A stretch of DNA of 64,000 nt from Clostridium beijerinckii (GCF_036699995.1 NZ_CP144906.1:4289001-4353000); one strand, 5' to 3'. Positions 25,162 to 35,778 are shown, counted from the stretch's first letter. Notes: generated from the letters alone by a model not told the origin. A program made the numbers and translations.

Positions 25162-25315
25162 ATTCCGGTCTCCTAACCTAATTTTTTATAGACATATATT
25201 AATAACATTTTTATATTTATATAGTACAATTAATTATTTAAGATATACCTTTATATTCTTACATACAATATAGAAGCTATCAAAATAATATTTTAGTACA
25301 ACTGAAATTAAAATT

Positions 25316-25358
25316 AGCTGCCTTAAAATAGCAATTTACTTTCTATCTTAAGACAGCT
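25316..25358 (-). terminator. Terminator of the glucuronate operon
   Basis: A 16-bp stem with two G-U pairs in minus-strand RNA (5' arm from AGCTGTCTTAAG, 3' arm ending GGCAGCT) and an 11-nt loop, 89 nt after the symporter stop. Confidence 0.75.
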
Positions 25359-25446
25359 ATAATAACTAAATTGAAACGTATCTAGAGATTATGATTATTT
25401 TGAGCTATTTTAATATGTTAATATTCTATTAGTCAAAAGAATTAAT

Positions 25447-26952
25447 TTACACTGCTGTTTCTTTCCAAACATTTTCATATTTATATCCAGTAAGATTTTC
25501 AACAATTGCCTTTGTTTCTGGAGTTACTTCTTCTTTTGATCCATTGTTTTTTAAACGTTCAACTTCATCTACTAATATACCATGTGTCCTTTTATTAAGT
25601 TTGAAAGTTACAGCACAAATTAACGCAATTACAAGTAAAGATATACACCCAACAGCTAAAAGAGTAGCTATAGTTGATACAACTTGTGGTGATTGAGTCG
25701 CTTGTCCTTTAACAAACCCACTTTCTTGCAATACAACACCTATAACAAATGTAGCTATTGCCACACTACTTTTTCTAGTAAATGTCATAACTGCCGCAAA
25801 AAGACCTTCTCTTCTTTGTCTTGTAACCATTTCATCAACATCAGGAATGAATGGAAATACATTCCATGGAGTAAACTCTAGTAAGCTTCTTCCTACTTGA
25901 TAAATTGTACCAATTACAAATAGTAGTGCAATATTTGATCCTAAGTTACCTACATAAAGTCCATAAAACGCTAATAAACATACAATCATAATAGAATAAG
26001 CCATCTTATATAAGTTACCTGGTCCAACTTTAATCATTAAGAATCCGCCTAATATTGTTACAGGAATACCAATGATGCTAAGTGAAAGTACATTCGCAGC
26101 AGTAGTAGATGAAACACCTAAATTAAATACACAGAAATATATAAATACTGAATTAAATAAATCTTTAGCCGTAAATGAACATATATAAATTGCTAAATGT
26201 TGTCTAAACGCTCTAATCTTAAATGTAGAAACATAGTCACCAGCAACCTTTACAATAGTCATTAATTGTTCACCAAAACTCTTACTTGTAGAACTATTTA
26301 ACAACTCTTGTTCCATTTCAGGTGTAAGGTCTCTTTCCCATGTTACTTTATGTGATATAAGTATACATATCGCATATATAATGGCAAAAACTAATCCATT
26401 AATGAAATATGCTTGAGGGCTCTTGTCACCAAAGAAAGCTATTAATCTTCCTGGAACAAAAGTAGCTAAAAATGTACCTGTTGCCGAAATAAACATTCTT
26501 GATGCCGATAATTTAGTTCTGTCAGTAAAATCTTTTGTCATTTCAGCAGGTAATGTTTCCCATGGAATTAATACCATTGCTGCAATTATTTCAAATAGTA
26601 AATAAGTAACTAAATAGAATGCATAACTTCTTCCTGTTACCCATAGTAATACGTAATCTGCCATTAACGGAGCTCCGATTAATAGGAAGAAACGACGTCT
26701 ACCAAAAAGTTTTCCAAGTTTAGTTTTATAGAAATTATCAGATATACTACCGATAAATAAACTAGCAACTGCATCTACTATACGAGCTATAGCTATAATA
26801 GATGCACCTTCTATCGGTGTTAATCCTGCAAATGTTGTATAGAAAAATAGTAAGAAAGCTCCAATAATGGTAAATGCTCCACCACCCATTAAATCAACTA
26901 GTCCATAGCCAACACCTCTAGCTATCGTGATTTTTCTATTATTATTTGACAT
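25447..26952 (-). CDS. GPH-family (glycoside-pentoside-hexuronide) cation symporter
   Basis: A 501-aa, 12-TM major-facilitator-type transporter of the GPH family. The N-terminal GVGYGLVDLMGGGAFTIIGA and FYTTFAGLTPIEGASI segments, then SISDNFYKTKLGKLFGRRR between TM2 and TM3, are GPH-typical. It is the last gene of the uxu cluster, 38 nt after uxaC, so hexuronate (glucuronate or a small glucuronide) is the probable substrate. Start ATG with a GAGGAA-type ribosome binding site. Confidence 0.85.
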   Translation of the reverse strand: MSNNNRKITIARGVGYGLVDLMGGGAFTIIGAFLLFFYTTFAGLTPIEGASIIAIARIVDAVASLFIGSISDNFYKTKLGKLFGRRRFFLLIGAPLMADYVLLWVTGRSYAFYLVTYLLFEIIAAMVLIPWETLPAEMTKDFTDRTKLSASRMFISATGTFLATFVPGRLIAFFGDKSPQAYFINGLVFAIIYAICILISHKVTWERDLTPEMEQELLNSSTSKSFGEQLMTIVKVAGDYVSTFKIRAFRQHLAIYICSFTAKDLFNSVFIYFCVFNLGVSSTTAANVLSLSIIGIPVTILGGFLMIKVGPGNLYKMAYSIMIVCLLAFYGLYVGNLGSNIALLFVIGTIYQVGRSLLEFTPWNVFPFIPDVDEMVTRQRREGLFAAVMTFTRKSSVAIATFVIGVVLQESGFVKGQATQSPQVVSTIATLLAVGCISLLVIALICAVTFKLNKRTHGILVDEVERLKNNGSKEEVTPETKAIVENLTGYKYENVWKETAV

Positions 26953-26990
26953 ATATTTTTCCTCACTTTCATCAATTAAGTGTTTCCGAA

Positions 26991-28412
26991 TTATTTTTCA
27001 TCAAATCCAAAATATTCTTTTGCATTGCTATAGCATATACCTTGAACAATTCTTTTAAGTAATTTATCATTTTTAGGTACTTCTCCGTTTTCTACCCATT
27101 CTCCAATTAAATTACAAGCAATTCTTCTAAAGTATTCATGCCTAGTATATGATAAGAAACTTCTAGAATCAGTTAACATTCCAACAAAGCGTCCTAACAA
27201 TCCAAGGTTTCCTAATGCCTTCATTTGTTCAATCATTCCATCCTTATTATCATTAAACCACCAAGCTGCACCGAATTGCATTTTTCCTGGAATTCCATCC
27301 CCTTGAAAATTTCCTATCATAGTTCCAAGAACATAGTTATCCTTTGGATTTAATGTATATAAAATTGTTTTTGGAAGAGAATTTTCTTTGTCTACAGAAT
27401 CTAAAAGCCTAGAAAGCGGATAAGCTATACTTTCATCATTAATTGAATCAAATCCTGTATTAGGTCCTATTTCTTTAAACATTTTTGTATTATTGCTTCT
27501 AAGAGCTGCAATATGAAGCTGCATAGTCCATCCTAACTCATGGTAAAGCTTAAATACATGTCTTAACGTATAGGTTTTATATTTTTTCTCTTCATCAGTA
27601 CTTATAGTCTTTCCATCTAAAACCTTTGCAAATATAGCTGCAGCTTCTTCTTTTGAGGCATCTGCATAAACTACAACACCATCTATACCATGATCAGCTA
27701 TTCTGCATCCAACTGAATGGAAAAATCTTATTCTTGAATCAAGAGCTTTTAGAAATTCATCATAATTGTCTATAGATATTTCAGACACTTTTTCTAACGC
27801 TTTTACCCAAGAAACAAAACCATCTAAATTTATTTCAATTCCTTTATCTGGTCTTAGAGTAGGTAAAACATTTACATTAAAGCTAGTATCTTCTTTAATT
27901 TTTATATGATATTCTAATGTATCTATCGGATCATCTGTTGTACATATAGTTTCAACATTTGATTTTATAATTAAATCTCTAACATTAAAACCTTCTCCAT
28001 TTAATAATTCATTGGTTCTCTTCCAAATTTCAGGAGCAGTATCTTCATCAAGTGGTTCGTATATTCCAAAGAATCTTTGAAGCTCTAAATGAGTCCAATG
28101 ATAAAGAGGGTTTCCTATAGCCATAGGTATAGTTTGTGACCATGCCAAGAATTTATCATAATCACTTCCATCTCCTGTGATGCATTTTTCATCCATACCA
28201 TTACTTCTCATGGCTCTCCATTTATAATGATCACCATAAAGCCATGCTTCAGTTATATTACTAAATTTTTTGTTTTCATATATTTCTTTTGGATCAATAT
28301 GACAGTGGTAATCAATAATAGGCAAGTTTTTAGCATAATTATGATATAAATCTATAGCTGTTTGATTAGATAGTAAAAAATTCTCATCCATAAAATTTTT
28401 CATATTCGTCAT
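26991..28412 (-). CDS. uxaC: Glucuronate isomerase
   Basis: A 473-aa uronate isomerase, converting D-glucuronate to D-fructuronate (and galacturonate to tagaturonate). It begins with DYHCHIDPKEI, carrying the amidohydrolase-like HxH pair. Other conserved family segments are LYHWTHLELQRFFGI, GCRIADHGID and MLTDSRSFLSYTRHEYFRR near the C-terminus. The length equals that of other UxaC proteins. It feeds UxuB and UxuA encoded in the same cluster. Confidence 0.93.
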   Translation of the reverse strand: MTNMKNFMDENFLLSNQTAIDLYHNYAKNLPIIDYHCHIDPKEIYENKKFSNITEAWLYGDHYKWRAMRSNGMDEKCITGDGSDYDKFLAWSQTIPMAIGNPLYHWTHLELQRFFGIYEPLDEDTAPEIWKRTNELLNGEGFNVRDLIIKSNVETICTTDDPIDTLEYHIKIKEDTSFNVNVLPTLRPDKGIEINLDGFVSWVKALEKVSEISIDNYDEFLKALDSRIRFFHSVGCRIADHGIDGVVVYADASKEEAAAIFAKVLDGKTISTDEEKKYKTYTLRHVFKLYHELGWTMQLHIAALRSNNTKMFKEIGPNTGFDSINDESIAYPLSRLLDSVDKENSLPKTILYTLNPKDNYVLGTMIGNFQGDGIPGKMQFGAAWWFNDNKDGMIEQMKALGNLGLLGRFVGMLTDSRSFLSYTRHEYFRRIACNLIGEWVENGEVPKNDKLLKRIVQGICYSNAKEYFGFDEK

Positions 28413-28802
28413 CCTACTCTCTCAAATAAATATTTTATATTTGTAAAGCATTGAATATTTGGGTTAATAACACACATTATTGTAATTTGCATCCACTCAA
28501 CACTTTACTACAACGTTTTCTTCGCCTTTATATATTAACCTTATTACATTTGAAATTATTTATCTTATTAATCTAGCTAACTTAACCCCCTTACTTAAAT
28601 GATATCAATAAAACTCTTATTTTTCTTTTGTATACTCCTCTTGATATTTTCGTAAGGTTGTTAATTAGCATTGCTTATGTTATAATGTACTTCATATTAA
28701 TTTTCTTAAACATTCTTTATCATTCTTTGTTTGTATTATTGGGCAGATAATAAATGAAGAATGATAAAAATGTTTATTTTTATACTCGATTTTCTTATAT
28801 AA
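28413..28802. other. 390-nt gap between uxuB and uxaC
   Basis: It contains a strong hairpin (28707-28776, listed separately) after uxuB and otherwise AT-rich sequence that may hold a second promoter for uxaC. No UxuR-like operator palindrome is seen here. Confidence 0.55.
28707..28776 (-). repeat. Strong hairpin between uxuB and uxaC
   Basis: Arms of about 20 bp with a single-nt bulge (ends TAAACATT and AATGTTTA) plus an inner TATTAT/ATAATA stem, 26 nt after the uxuB stop. No U-run follows on the minus strand, so it looks more like an RNA-processing or 3'-stabilising structure, or a partial terminator, than a full stop. Confidence 0.55.
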
Positions 28803-30425
28803 TTATTTGCAATTTAAATATTTTTCCAAAGTTGCTCTAACAGCGCCAACACCTGAAATTAATTCATTAAAATAACCTTCAATTTTCTCACCTAAACCTA
28901 CAGTATAAAGATTTACTCCAAAAATTTCTTCATTTATTAGTATTGGTTTTAAACTATCCTTTGCTGATTCTTTAGTACCTAGTTTTATATCAGATACATA
29001 TTTTCTTAGTTCATCTAATAAAGGATCTGGACTTAATTCCATAACATTACCATTATCATCTAATCCCATTAGATATCTACACCAGCCTGCTATAACTAGA
29101 GGAATATATTTAAGTTCCTTAGCGTCTAAATCTTCTCTATTATTATAAGCTTTAATTGTTTCTCCAAATCTTATTCCAACTTTTTGAGATGTATCTGAAG
29201 CAATTCTTTGTGGTGTATCAGGTATATATGGATTTGGAAGCCTAACTTCAACTACCTCTTTAATAAAGTCTTCAGGTTTTAATATTCCTGGATTAACAAC
29301 AACTGGCATTCCTTCTTCGTATCCAATTTTTTCTACTAATTTCTTTAAAGCTGGATCCTTCATCTCGTCTGCAATTAAATTAAATCCAAGTAAGCATCCA
29401 TAAACTGCTAAAGAAGTATGTAGTGGATTTAAACAAGTAGTTACCTTCATTGTTTCAACTCTTTCAACAGTTTCTCTATCTGTTAAAAATACTCCTGCTT
29501 CCTCTAAAGGCATACGTCCATTTGGAAAATTATCTTCTATTACAAGATATTGAGGTCCTTCTGCATTTACGAAAGGTGCAATATAAGTGTTTTTGCTAGT
29601 TGTTACAATCTTAGTACTATCAAATCCAACTGATTCCAATGTGTCCTTAACACTTTGAGATGGTCTAGGTGTAATTTTATCTATCATACTCCAAGGGAAA
29701 GATACCTTTTTAGTATCATTGATATATTCAAGAAAACCTTTATCAACTAATCCATTTTCTATCCATTTCTTTATCATTGTTTCCATAGCATTGTGAAGTT
29801 TTTCACCATTCTTAGAACAATTATCCATACTTACAAAAGCTATTGGAAGTTGTCCATTTTGATATCTTACATATGCTAGGGATGCAACTTTAGCTATAAT
29901 ACTTACAGGGTGTTCTAAACCATCTGTTGTATCTTGTTCAGATAAATTCTTCACACTATAACCTTTTTCTGTTATTGTAAAACTTGCTATTTGTAAAGAT
30001 GGATTTGAAAATATTTCTTTTAACCTATTCCAATCTTTTTCTCTTAAGTAATCACCAGCTAAGCTTTCACCTATACTTCCTACCACTTTTTTCTCTAAGC
30101 TACCATCAGGTTTCATAATTACTAGTAAACTCAAATTATCATAAGGAGAATAAATTTCATCTATAATTTCATAGTCATATCCTTCTACAGCAACAATACC
30201 AGATTCTACTTTCCCTGTATTTAAAAGTTCCTGTTGTAATATTGCTATAAATCCTCTGAATATGTTTCCTGCTCCAAAATGAATCCATGTAGGATTTTCC
30301 TTAGTTGATGCTGACATCTTATCATAATCAAACTTTGGAATCTCAATTCCAGCTTTTTTCCATAAATCAGTATTTTTGATACTTTCCTTACTTAGTACTA
30401 TTTTGGCGTTATTCATTTTTTTCAC
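28803..30425 (-). CDS. uxuB: Fructuronate reductase (mannitol dehydrogenase family)
   Basis: A 540-aa NAD-dependent polyol dehydrogenase that reduces D-fructuronate to D-mannonate. The nucleotide-binding segment is WIHFGAGNIFRGF, and the family catalytic pattern KxxxxNxxH is in KVTTCLNPLHTSLAVYG. It is longer than E. coli UxuB, in line with Firmicute homologues. Position between uxuA and uxaC fixes the role as fructuronate rather than tagaturonate reductase. Confidence 0.9.
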   Translation of the reverse strand: MKKMNNAKIVLSKESIKNTDLWKKAGIEIPKFDYDKMSASTKENPTWIHFGAGNIFRGFIAILQQELLNTGKVESGIVAVEGYDYEIIDEIYSPYDNLSLLVIMKPDGSLEKKVVGSIGESLAGDYLREKDWNRLKEIFSNPSLQIASFTITEKGYSVKNLSEQDTTDGLEHPVSIIAKVASLAYVRYQNGQLPIAFVSMDNCSKNGEKLHNAMETMIKKWIENGLVDKGFLEYINDTKKVSFPWSMIDKITPRPSQSVKDTLESVGFDSTKIVTTSKNTYIAPFVNAEGPQYLVIEDNFPNGRMPLEEAGVFLTDRETVERVETMKVTTCLNPLHTSLAVYGCLLGFNLIADEMKDPALKKLVEKIGYEEGMPVVVNPGILKPEDFIKEVVEVRLPNPYIPDTPQRIASDTSQKVGIRFGETIKAYNNREDLDAKELKYIPLVIAGWCRYLMGLDDNGNVMELSPDPLLDELRKYVSDIKLGTKESAKDSLKPILINEEIFGVNLYTVGLGEKIEGYFNELISGVGAVRATLEKYLNCK

Positions 30426-30514
30426 CTCTTTAAAACTATTGCTAATAAAGTCAATACTATTAATTATCTTTTGTATCTTAAGATTCTATGAACTAAAATT
30501 CTTAGTTATCTCTT

Positions 30515-31576
30515 TTATTTATTTCTTTCAAGAGAATCCCATATTCCCCATAAATACATAATTCCAAGTGCTCTATCATAAAGTCCATAACCTGGTCTAC
30601 ACTTCTCATTCCAAATATGTCTTCCATGGTCTGGTCTTACATATCCAGTAAATCCAACTTCGTGATAAGCTTTAACTATATCACATATATCTAATGAACC
30701 ATCACAAGTTCTATGAGATGTTTCAATAAAATCACCATTTTCATAAATCTTTACATTTCTGATATGCGCAAACGCAATTCTGTTACCAAATTCTCTTATC
30801 ATAGCTGGAACATTATTATTAGGATCTGAACCTATAGCTCCACTGCAAAGAGTTAAACAATTATACGGATTATCAACAAGTTTTAATAATCTTGCTAAAT
30901 CGTCTCTGTTCTTAACGATTCTTGGTAATCCAAATATTGGCCAAGGTGGATCATCCGGATGCACTGCCATCTTAATATCATTAATTTCAGCTACAGGAAT
31001 AATTTGTTCTAAGAAATATTTTAAATTGTTCCACAAATCTTCTTCTGTTACATTCTTGTATGCTTCGAAAAGCTGTGTTAAATTCTTTAATCTTTCTGGT
31101 TCCCAGCCTGGCATTGTAAGATCTGGATTAGATGCAATTTTGTTAACTAATTCCATTGGATCTATATCTTTAATCTTTGCTTTTTCATAAAAAAGAGCTG
31201 TTGATCCATCTTCTGCTTTCTTGTATAGATCTGTTCTAAGCCAGTCAAATACAGGCATGAAATTATAGCAGATTACTTTAACTCCAACCTTAGCTAACTT
31301 TTCTATTGTCTTTTTATAATTTTCTATATACTTGTCTCTTGTTGGTAAACCTAATTTAATATCCTCATGTACATTAACACTTTCAACAACATCCATATTA
31401 AATCCATATTTGTCAGCTGATTTTTTTACTTCAAGAATCTTTTCCATTGGCCATTCTTCACCTGCTGCCATATCATGAAGAGCCCAAACAATTCCCCCTA
31501 CTCCAGGAATTTGCTTTATTTGTTCAAGTGTTACGGTATCATTACCTTCTCCGTACCATCTAAAACCCATTTTCAT
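30515..31576 (-). CDS. uxuA: Mannonate dehydratase
   Basis: A 353-aa TIM-barrel dehydratase converting D-mannonate to 2-keto-3-deoxygluconate. Conserved stretches are [20 protein letters not shown] at the N-terminus, [20 protein letters not shown] around the metal site, and [20 protein letters not shown] with metal-binding His and catalytic residues. It is the first enzyme gene after the regulator. KDG kinase and aldolase genes are not in this window. Confidence 0.93.
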   Translation of the reverse strand: MKMGFRWYGEGNDTVTLEQIKQIPGVGGIVWALHDMAAGEEWPMEKILEVKKSADKYGFNMDVVESVNVHEDIKLGLPTRDKYIENYKKTIEKLAKVGVKVICYNFMPVFDWLRTDLYKKAEDGSTALFYEKAKIKDIDPMELVNKIASNPDLTMPGWEPERLKNLTQLFEAYKNVTEEDLWNNLKYFLEQIIPVAEINDIKMAVHPDDPPWPIFGLPRIVKNRDDLARLLKLVDNPYNCLTLCSGAIGSDPNNNVPAMIREFGNRIAFAHIRNVKIYENGDFIETSHRTCDGSLDICDIVKAYHEVGFTGYVRPDHGRHIWNEKCRPGYGLYDRALGIMYLWGIWDSLERNK

Positions 31577-31744
31577 AGTAATATCACTCCTGTCCTCTTA
31601 TTGTCCTTTCTTCCAATATACTGATTGTCGCAGAACAATCATATACCAGGTCCTTTAATTTGTATTTTCTTATATCTATAAGCCTCACCTCCTTAAATTT
31701 AAAAATAATTAACATTATATCTTGAATCTGTTTGATTGCTTTAG

Positions 31745-32443
31745 TTATTCCTTAAAATAGTTAGGATAAGCTTCTTTTATCTTTTTCTTATCGAAGGTAA
31801 CCATGTTCAAATGTTCCTTCATAAATCCTTCTGCTATATCTATATTTTTATCTTTTATCGCATTGAAAATTTCTTTATGTTGAAGATATATGTTATCCCA
31901 GCTAGAATTAGTTACTAATCTAAGCATACGAATTCGTTGAAACTCTGTACTTCCATCATTAATACTATTCCATATTCTTCTTTTGTTACTTCCTTCAAAG
32001 ATTATCTTGTGAAATTCCTCATCTGCTTCAAATAATTTCTTATAGTCATGATTCTCAATATACATTTTCTGAAGTTTCAAATTCATTTCTAAGGCTAATA
32101 AACTTTCTTGTGAAAATTCTTTACAAGCCTCCTTCACCACAGCTCTTTCTAAATGCTCACGTAAAAATCTTCCTTCTTCAACTGCAGATAAATCAATTAA
32201 AGAAACAACCGTTCCTTTTTGAGGATAAATATTAACTAGCCCCTCTTGAGCTAACCTAACAAGTGCTTCTCTTACTGGAGTTCTACTCACACTATACTTT
32301 TCCGAAAGTTCCTTTTCAGAAATGCTAGTACCAGGCTCAAGATATAAATTAATAATTTCATCTCTAAGTTTATAATATATAGTTTTACTTGTTGTATTTT
32401 TATTTACCTCTAAAGCCATTTTTATATTCTCCCTTACTTTCAA
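31745..32443 (-). CDS. GntR-family (FCD-type) regulator of hexuronate genes
   Basis: A 232-aa FadR-subfamily regulator. The winged helix spans about residues 15-80 (SISEKELSEKYSVSRTPVREALVRLAQEGL, quoted in part: KYSVSRTPVREALVRL). A helical FCD ligand-binding domain follows with the metal-binding FHKIIFEGSN segment. It heads the uxuA-uxuB-uxaC operon. Two perfect or near-perfect operators flank its own promoter start, so autoregulation and hexuronate-responsive control of both divergent units is likely. An UxuR/ExuR-type role is inferred. Confidence 0.85.
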   Translation of the reverse strand: MKVRENIKMALEVNKNTTSKTIYYKLRDEIINLYLEPGTSISEKELSEKYSVSRTPVREALVRLAQEGLVNIYPQKGTVVSLIDLSAVEEGRFLREHLERAVVKEACKEFSQESLLALEMNLKLQKMYIENHDYKKLFEADEEFHKIIFEGSNKRRIWNSINDGSTEFQRIRMLRLVTNSSWDNIYLQHKEIFNAIKDKNIDIAEGFMKEHLNMVTFDKKKIKEAYPNYFKE

Positions 32444-32447
32444 GTGC

Positions 32448-32465
32448 TACCATACTTGTATGGTA
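32448..32465. promoter_or_regulatory. GntR operator 1
   Basis: TACCATACTTGTATGGTA is a perfect 18-bp palindrome located just upstream of the regulator ribosome binding site, in its 5' untranslated region. Confidence 0.8.
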
Positions 32466-32519
32466 GATGTACTTATATTTTATCATAAGTATTTTAAAAA
32501 ATCTATTATTAATCGATGC

Positions 32520-32537
32520 TGCCATACTTGTATGGTA
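32520..32537. promoter_or_regulatory. GntR operator 2
   Basis: TGCCATACTTGTATGGTA differs from operator 1 at one position. It starts 72 bp from operator 1 and covers about +5 to +22 of the predicted regulator promoter, a blocking position. Confidence 0.8.
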
Positions 32538-32548
32538 GTTATGTTTTA

Positions 32549-32577
32549 ATAATAATCATAACCGTTTACAATGTCAA
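32549..32577 (-). promoter_or_regulatory. Promoter of the regulator/uxu operon with embedded cre-like site
   Basis: Minus-strand -35 TTGACA (32572-32577), 17-bp spacer, -10 TATTAT (32549-32554). The spacer contains TTGTAAACGGTTATG, close to the catabolite-responsive consensus, so CcpA could block the promoter when glucose is present. Confidence 0.65.
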
Positions 32578-32762
32578 GATAAATATTTAATTTTTTTCAA
32601 ATGCATTAACTTACAATATAGTTAGCAATAATGAGAAAATTGCAGAAAAATGTAGTATAATTGTACGTATTTCATATATACGCTGATTTTTTAGACCTTG
32701 AGTATAATATTGGTTAGATATATTATCAATATGGAAATTATTATGTTTGAAAGGGGAAAATT

Positions 32763-34442
32763 ATGCTGAAAAATATTAAAATTATCAATAGCATTATTTT
32801 GATGGTTATCTTATCAACGGTTGTATCGTTATCTATCGCAATAATTGGTTATAATAATATGAAAACGATTAACTCAAATTCATCATCAATGTACACAATT
32901 GCATTAACAAGAATTATTAAAACTGAGGAAATTAGACAAACCTTCTTAAATATTCGGTTAAATGTCAATAGGATTTCTATATCTGAATTTAATGATGATG
33001 ATGTAGCAGTTATAGATAATGACTACTCTGCCATAAACAAAATGGTAGAAGATTATGAAAACCTATCGCTTAGCACTATAGAGACAAACAATTTATCCGA
33101 ATTTAAGAAGGACTCCTCAGCTTATTATGAGCAAATTAAGAATCTTGAAAAAGGCAATAAATTATATGGTATAGATTTAGAAAAATTTAATCAATTGGGA
33201 GTTGAAATGCAACTTTTTCTTGATAATTTAGTAACTTATAGTTCAAATACTGCTAATACTCTACATAATGACAATATGAGTTTATACATTAGAAGCACTA
33301 AAATCTTTTTTATCACTTTCTTCATTGGTTTTATTCTTCAGATACTTGTTTCCTCCTCTATAATCTTAGTTATAAGAAAGTCTATAAAAGAAATAATGTC
33401 CGATTTGGATAATGTTGCTCGAGGTGACTTTAGTTTCGAAATAAACACTGACTTAAAAAACGAATTTGGCAGAATGAAAAAATCACTCAAAGTAACAATT
33501 TCAAACATTTCTTCAATGCTCGAAGAAGTGCGAAATTCAGCAAATGTTGTAAATATACAAGCAACTAATTTATTAGGAGCTTCAGATGAAATGTCTTCTT
33601 CTGCACAAGAAATTAATGCCGCTGTTCAAGAAGTCGCTAATGCTGCTACTGAACAATCTAGTGACTTAATGAATGTAAAAACTTCATTGGATAGTTTCGC
33701 TGATTCACTAGATCAAATAACCGCGTCAATTAATGATGTAAACTCAAATATACATAATATTAGTTCAATGGCCGAAGATAGTAACTCTAAATTAGAATTT
33801 TTATTTAATTCTATTAGAGATGTAAACGAATCTTTTGACACTGTAAGAAATAAAGTTATTCAATTAGATAACCATGTAGAACAAGTAAATAACATAACTA
33901 CTATTATAAATTCAATTGCTGATCAAACTGACTTATTAGCATTAAACGCTGCAATTGAGTCTGCTCGTGCAGGAGAAGTAGGGCGTGGATTCTCTGTAGT
34001 TGCAGAGGAAATCAGAAAACTCGCGGAACAATCTAAAGTATCTGCCAGTAATATAAGTGGCTTGATTACTAATATTAATAATGAAGCCCAAATAGCAGTT
34101 AAGACCACTGATTTAGGTAAAGATAGCTTAAATAATCAATCAGTCCTTATTGAAGATTCTATAAAATCTTTTGCTTTAATATTTAAGGCTATAAATACTA
34201 TATTGCCTAGAGTTGATAATATAAATAAATCTATTGAAAATATAAATATTGAAAAAGATCTAATAATCTCAAAAACATTAGATATTTCTGGAGTATCAGA
34301 AGAAAATGCAGCTTCATCTGAAGAAATAGCAGCCTCAGTACAACAAATAAATTCATCTTTTAATGATGTAGCAACTTCGGCTCAAACTTTATCAAATTTA
34401 ACAACCTCTATGATGAACGAAGTAAGTAAATTTAAATTATAA
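32763..34442 (+). CDS. Methyl-accepting chemotaxis protein (4HB_MCP sensor)
   Basis: A 559-aa chemoreceptor. TM1 at about 11-31, a 150-residue four-helix-bundle-type extracytoplasmic domain, TM2 at about 183-205, a short HAMP-like segment ([20 protein letters not shown]), then a cytoplasmic signalling coiled coil with tip [20 protein letters not shown] and [15 protein letters not shown]. It is divergent from the hexuronate regulator, sharing the operator region, and is followed 81 nt later by a solute-binding lipoprotein. A hexuronate- or pectin-related chemotactic role is inferred. Confidence 0.88.
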   Translation: MLKNIKIINSIILMVILSTVVSLSIAIIGYNNMKTINSNSSSMYTIALTRIIKTEEIRQTFLNIRLNVNRISISEFNDDDVAVIDNDYSAINKMVEDYENLSLSTIETNNLSEFKKDSSAYYEQIKNLEKGNKLYGIDLEKFNQLGVEMQLFLDNLVTYSSNTANTLHNDNMSLYIRSTKIFFITFFIGFILQILVSSSIILVIRKSIKEIMSDLDNVARGDFSFEINTDLKNEFGRMKKSLKVTISNISSMLEEVRNSANVVNIQATNLLGASDEMSSSAQEINAAVQEVANAATEQSSDLMNVKTSLDSFADSLDQITASINDVNSNIHNISSMAEDSNSKLEFLFNSIRDVNESFDTVRNKVIQLDNHVEQVNNITTIINSIADQTDLLALNAAIESARAGEVGRGFSVVAEEIRKLAEQSKVSASNISGLITNINNEAQIAVKTTDLGKDSLNNQSVLIEDSIKSFALIFKAINTILPRVDNINKSIENINIEKDLIISKTLDISGVSEENAASSEEIAASVQQINSSFNDVATSAQTLSNLTTSMMNEVSKFKL

Positions 34443-34523
34443 TTGTTGTTATAAATAGCTTAAGATGTATTTTGCAATTTTAAACTAGAGAGCATTATAT
34501 ATAAACTAAAATGGAGGATAATT

Positions 34524-35699
34524 ATGAAAAATTTAAAATTTTTAAATGTTGCACTTGTAATAGTTTTTATGACGACTATATTAACAGGCTGCGATTCAAA
34601 AAATGTTTCCAAATCAACGCAGCCTATTACTTTAAATATAATAGATGTTTCAGGAAGTATGCAATTAGTCGGAGATTCCATAGATCAATTTAAAGCTGCA
34701 AACCCTGATTTAATAGGAGATGTCGTAGTAAAAAAATCTACTGCATTAGAGGCTCCATCTTTATTAAAAGCTCAAATTTTATCTGAAGATATGCAAACAA
34801 ATTTGATTTTTACTGGAATTGATGGTCTTTCCACATGTATTGATAGAGATGTTATAGAAAATATTATGCCTGCATATAGCAGCAGATTTCCTGATTTAGA
34901 AAGTAATTATAGTTCTGGTGCTAAAGCCACTTATGATTTAGTAAAAGGTTATGGTATAACTTATGTGTATTCGCCTAGCGGACCATTTTTCACTTATAAC
35001 CCGGATGTTGTACAAAATGTGCCTAAAACGCCTGATGAACTTTTAGCTTTTGCCAAAACTAATCCTGGTAAATTCACATATGCAAGGCCTGCTGCTTCAG
35101 GACCAGGAAGAATTTTTCTTCAAGGCTTACCATATATTCTTGGAGACAAAGATCCTAAAGACCCCAAAACTTGGGACAAGACTTGGGCTTATCTTAAGGA
35201 ATTAAACCAATACATAGATTATTATCCTGCAAAGACTGGTACTACATTCACAGAATTGAAGGGCGGAAAAAGATCTATTATAGCAAGTCAGTTAGGATGG
35301 GATATGAATCAGAGGATCATAGGTGGTATTCCACAGACATATCAAGGATTCGTATTTAACAATACTACACTAGTTTCAGATGCTCAGTATATGGCAATTC
35401 CAAAAGGACTTAGCGATGAACAAAAAAATGTAGTTTTAAAACTAATAGCATGGCTTATGACACCAAAAATGCAAGCGATAACATACGATAGCGGTTATTT
35501 TTATCCTGGACCTTCTATAAAAAATGTTTCACTTGATATGGCTCCAAAAGAAAGTCAAGATAAAATAAAGCCAGCTATAAGACAATCTTATGAAGATTCT
35601 ATTAAGACACTTCCGAGTTCGACACAATTAGATACAACTAAATTCATGGAAGCTTTAAATATGTGGGATCAATTATTTGGAACTAAAGTAAAAAGATAA
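34524..35699 (+). CDS. Extracellular solute-binding lipoprotein (type 2 fold)
   Basis: A 391-aa lipoprotein with lipobox LTGC (Cys23), then a type-2 periplasmic-binding fold (extracellular solute-binding protein family 1-like) with LLKAQILSEDMQTNLIFTGI early, YSPSGPFFTYNPDVVQNVP in the middle and LKLIAWLMTPKMQAITYDSG late. No ABC permease or ATPase is adjacent; the preceding co-directional gene is a chemoreceptor. It probably presents a ligand to that receptor or serves a permease elsewhere. GGAGG lies before the ATG, and a strong terminator follows. Confidence 0.8.
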   Translation: MKNLKFLNVALVIVFMTTILTGCDSKNVSKSTQPITLNIIDVSGSMQLVGDSIDQFKAANPDLIGDVVVKKSTALEAPSLLKAQILSEDMQTNLIFTGIDGLSTCIDRDVIENIMPAYSSRFPDLESNYSSGAKATYDLVKGYGITYVYSPSGPFFTYNPDVVQNVPKTPDELLAFAKTNPGKFTYARPAASGPGRIFLQGLPYILGDKDPKDPKTWDKTWAYLKELNQYIDYYPAKTGTTFTELKGGKRSIIASQLGWDMNQRIIGGIPQTYQGFVFNNTTLVSDAQYMAIPKGLSDEQKNVVLKLIAWLMTPKMQAITYDSGYFYPGPSIKNVSLDMAPKESQDKIKPAIRQSYEDSIKTLPSSTQLDTTKFMEALNMWDQLFGTKVKR

Positions 35700-35713
35700 T
35701 AATGAAGTTAAGA

Positions 35714-35751
35714 AACGTGCTATATTGCTGAATCAAACAATATAGCACGTT
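35714..35751 (+). terminator. Strong terminator after the solute-binding gene
   Basis: Perfect arms of 14 bp (from AACGTGCTATATTG) with a 10-nt loop, then TTTT. The convergent transporter gene also ends nearby, so it may act on both strands. Confidence 0.9.
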
Positions 35752-35778
35752 TTTATATCCTAAATCTATAATTAATAA

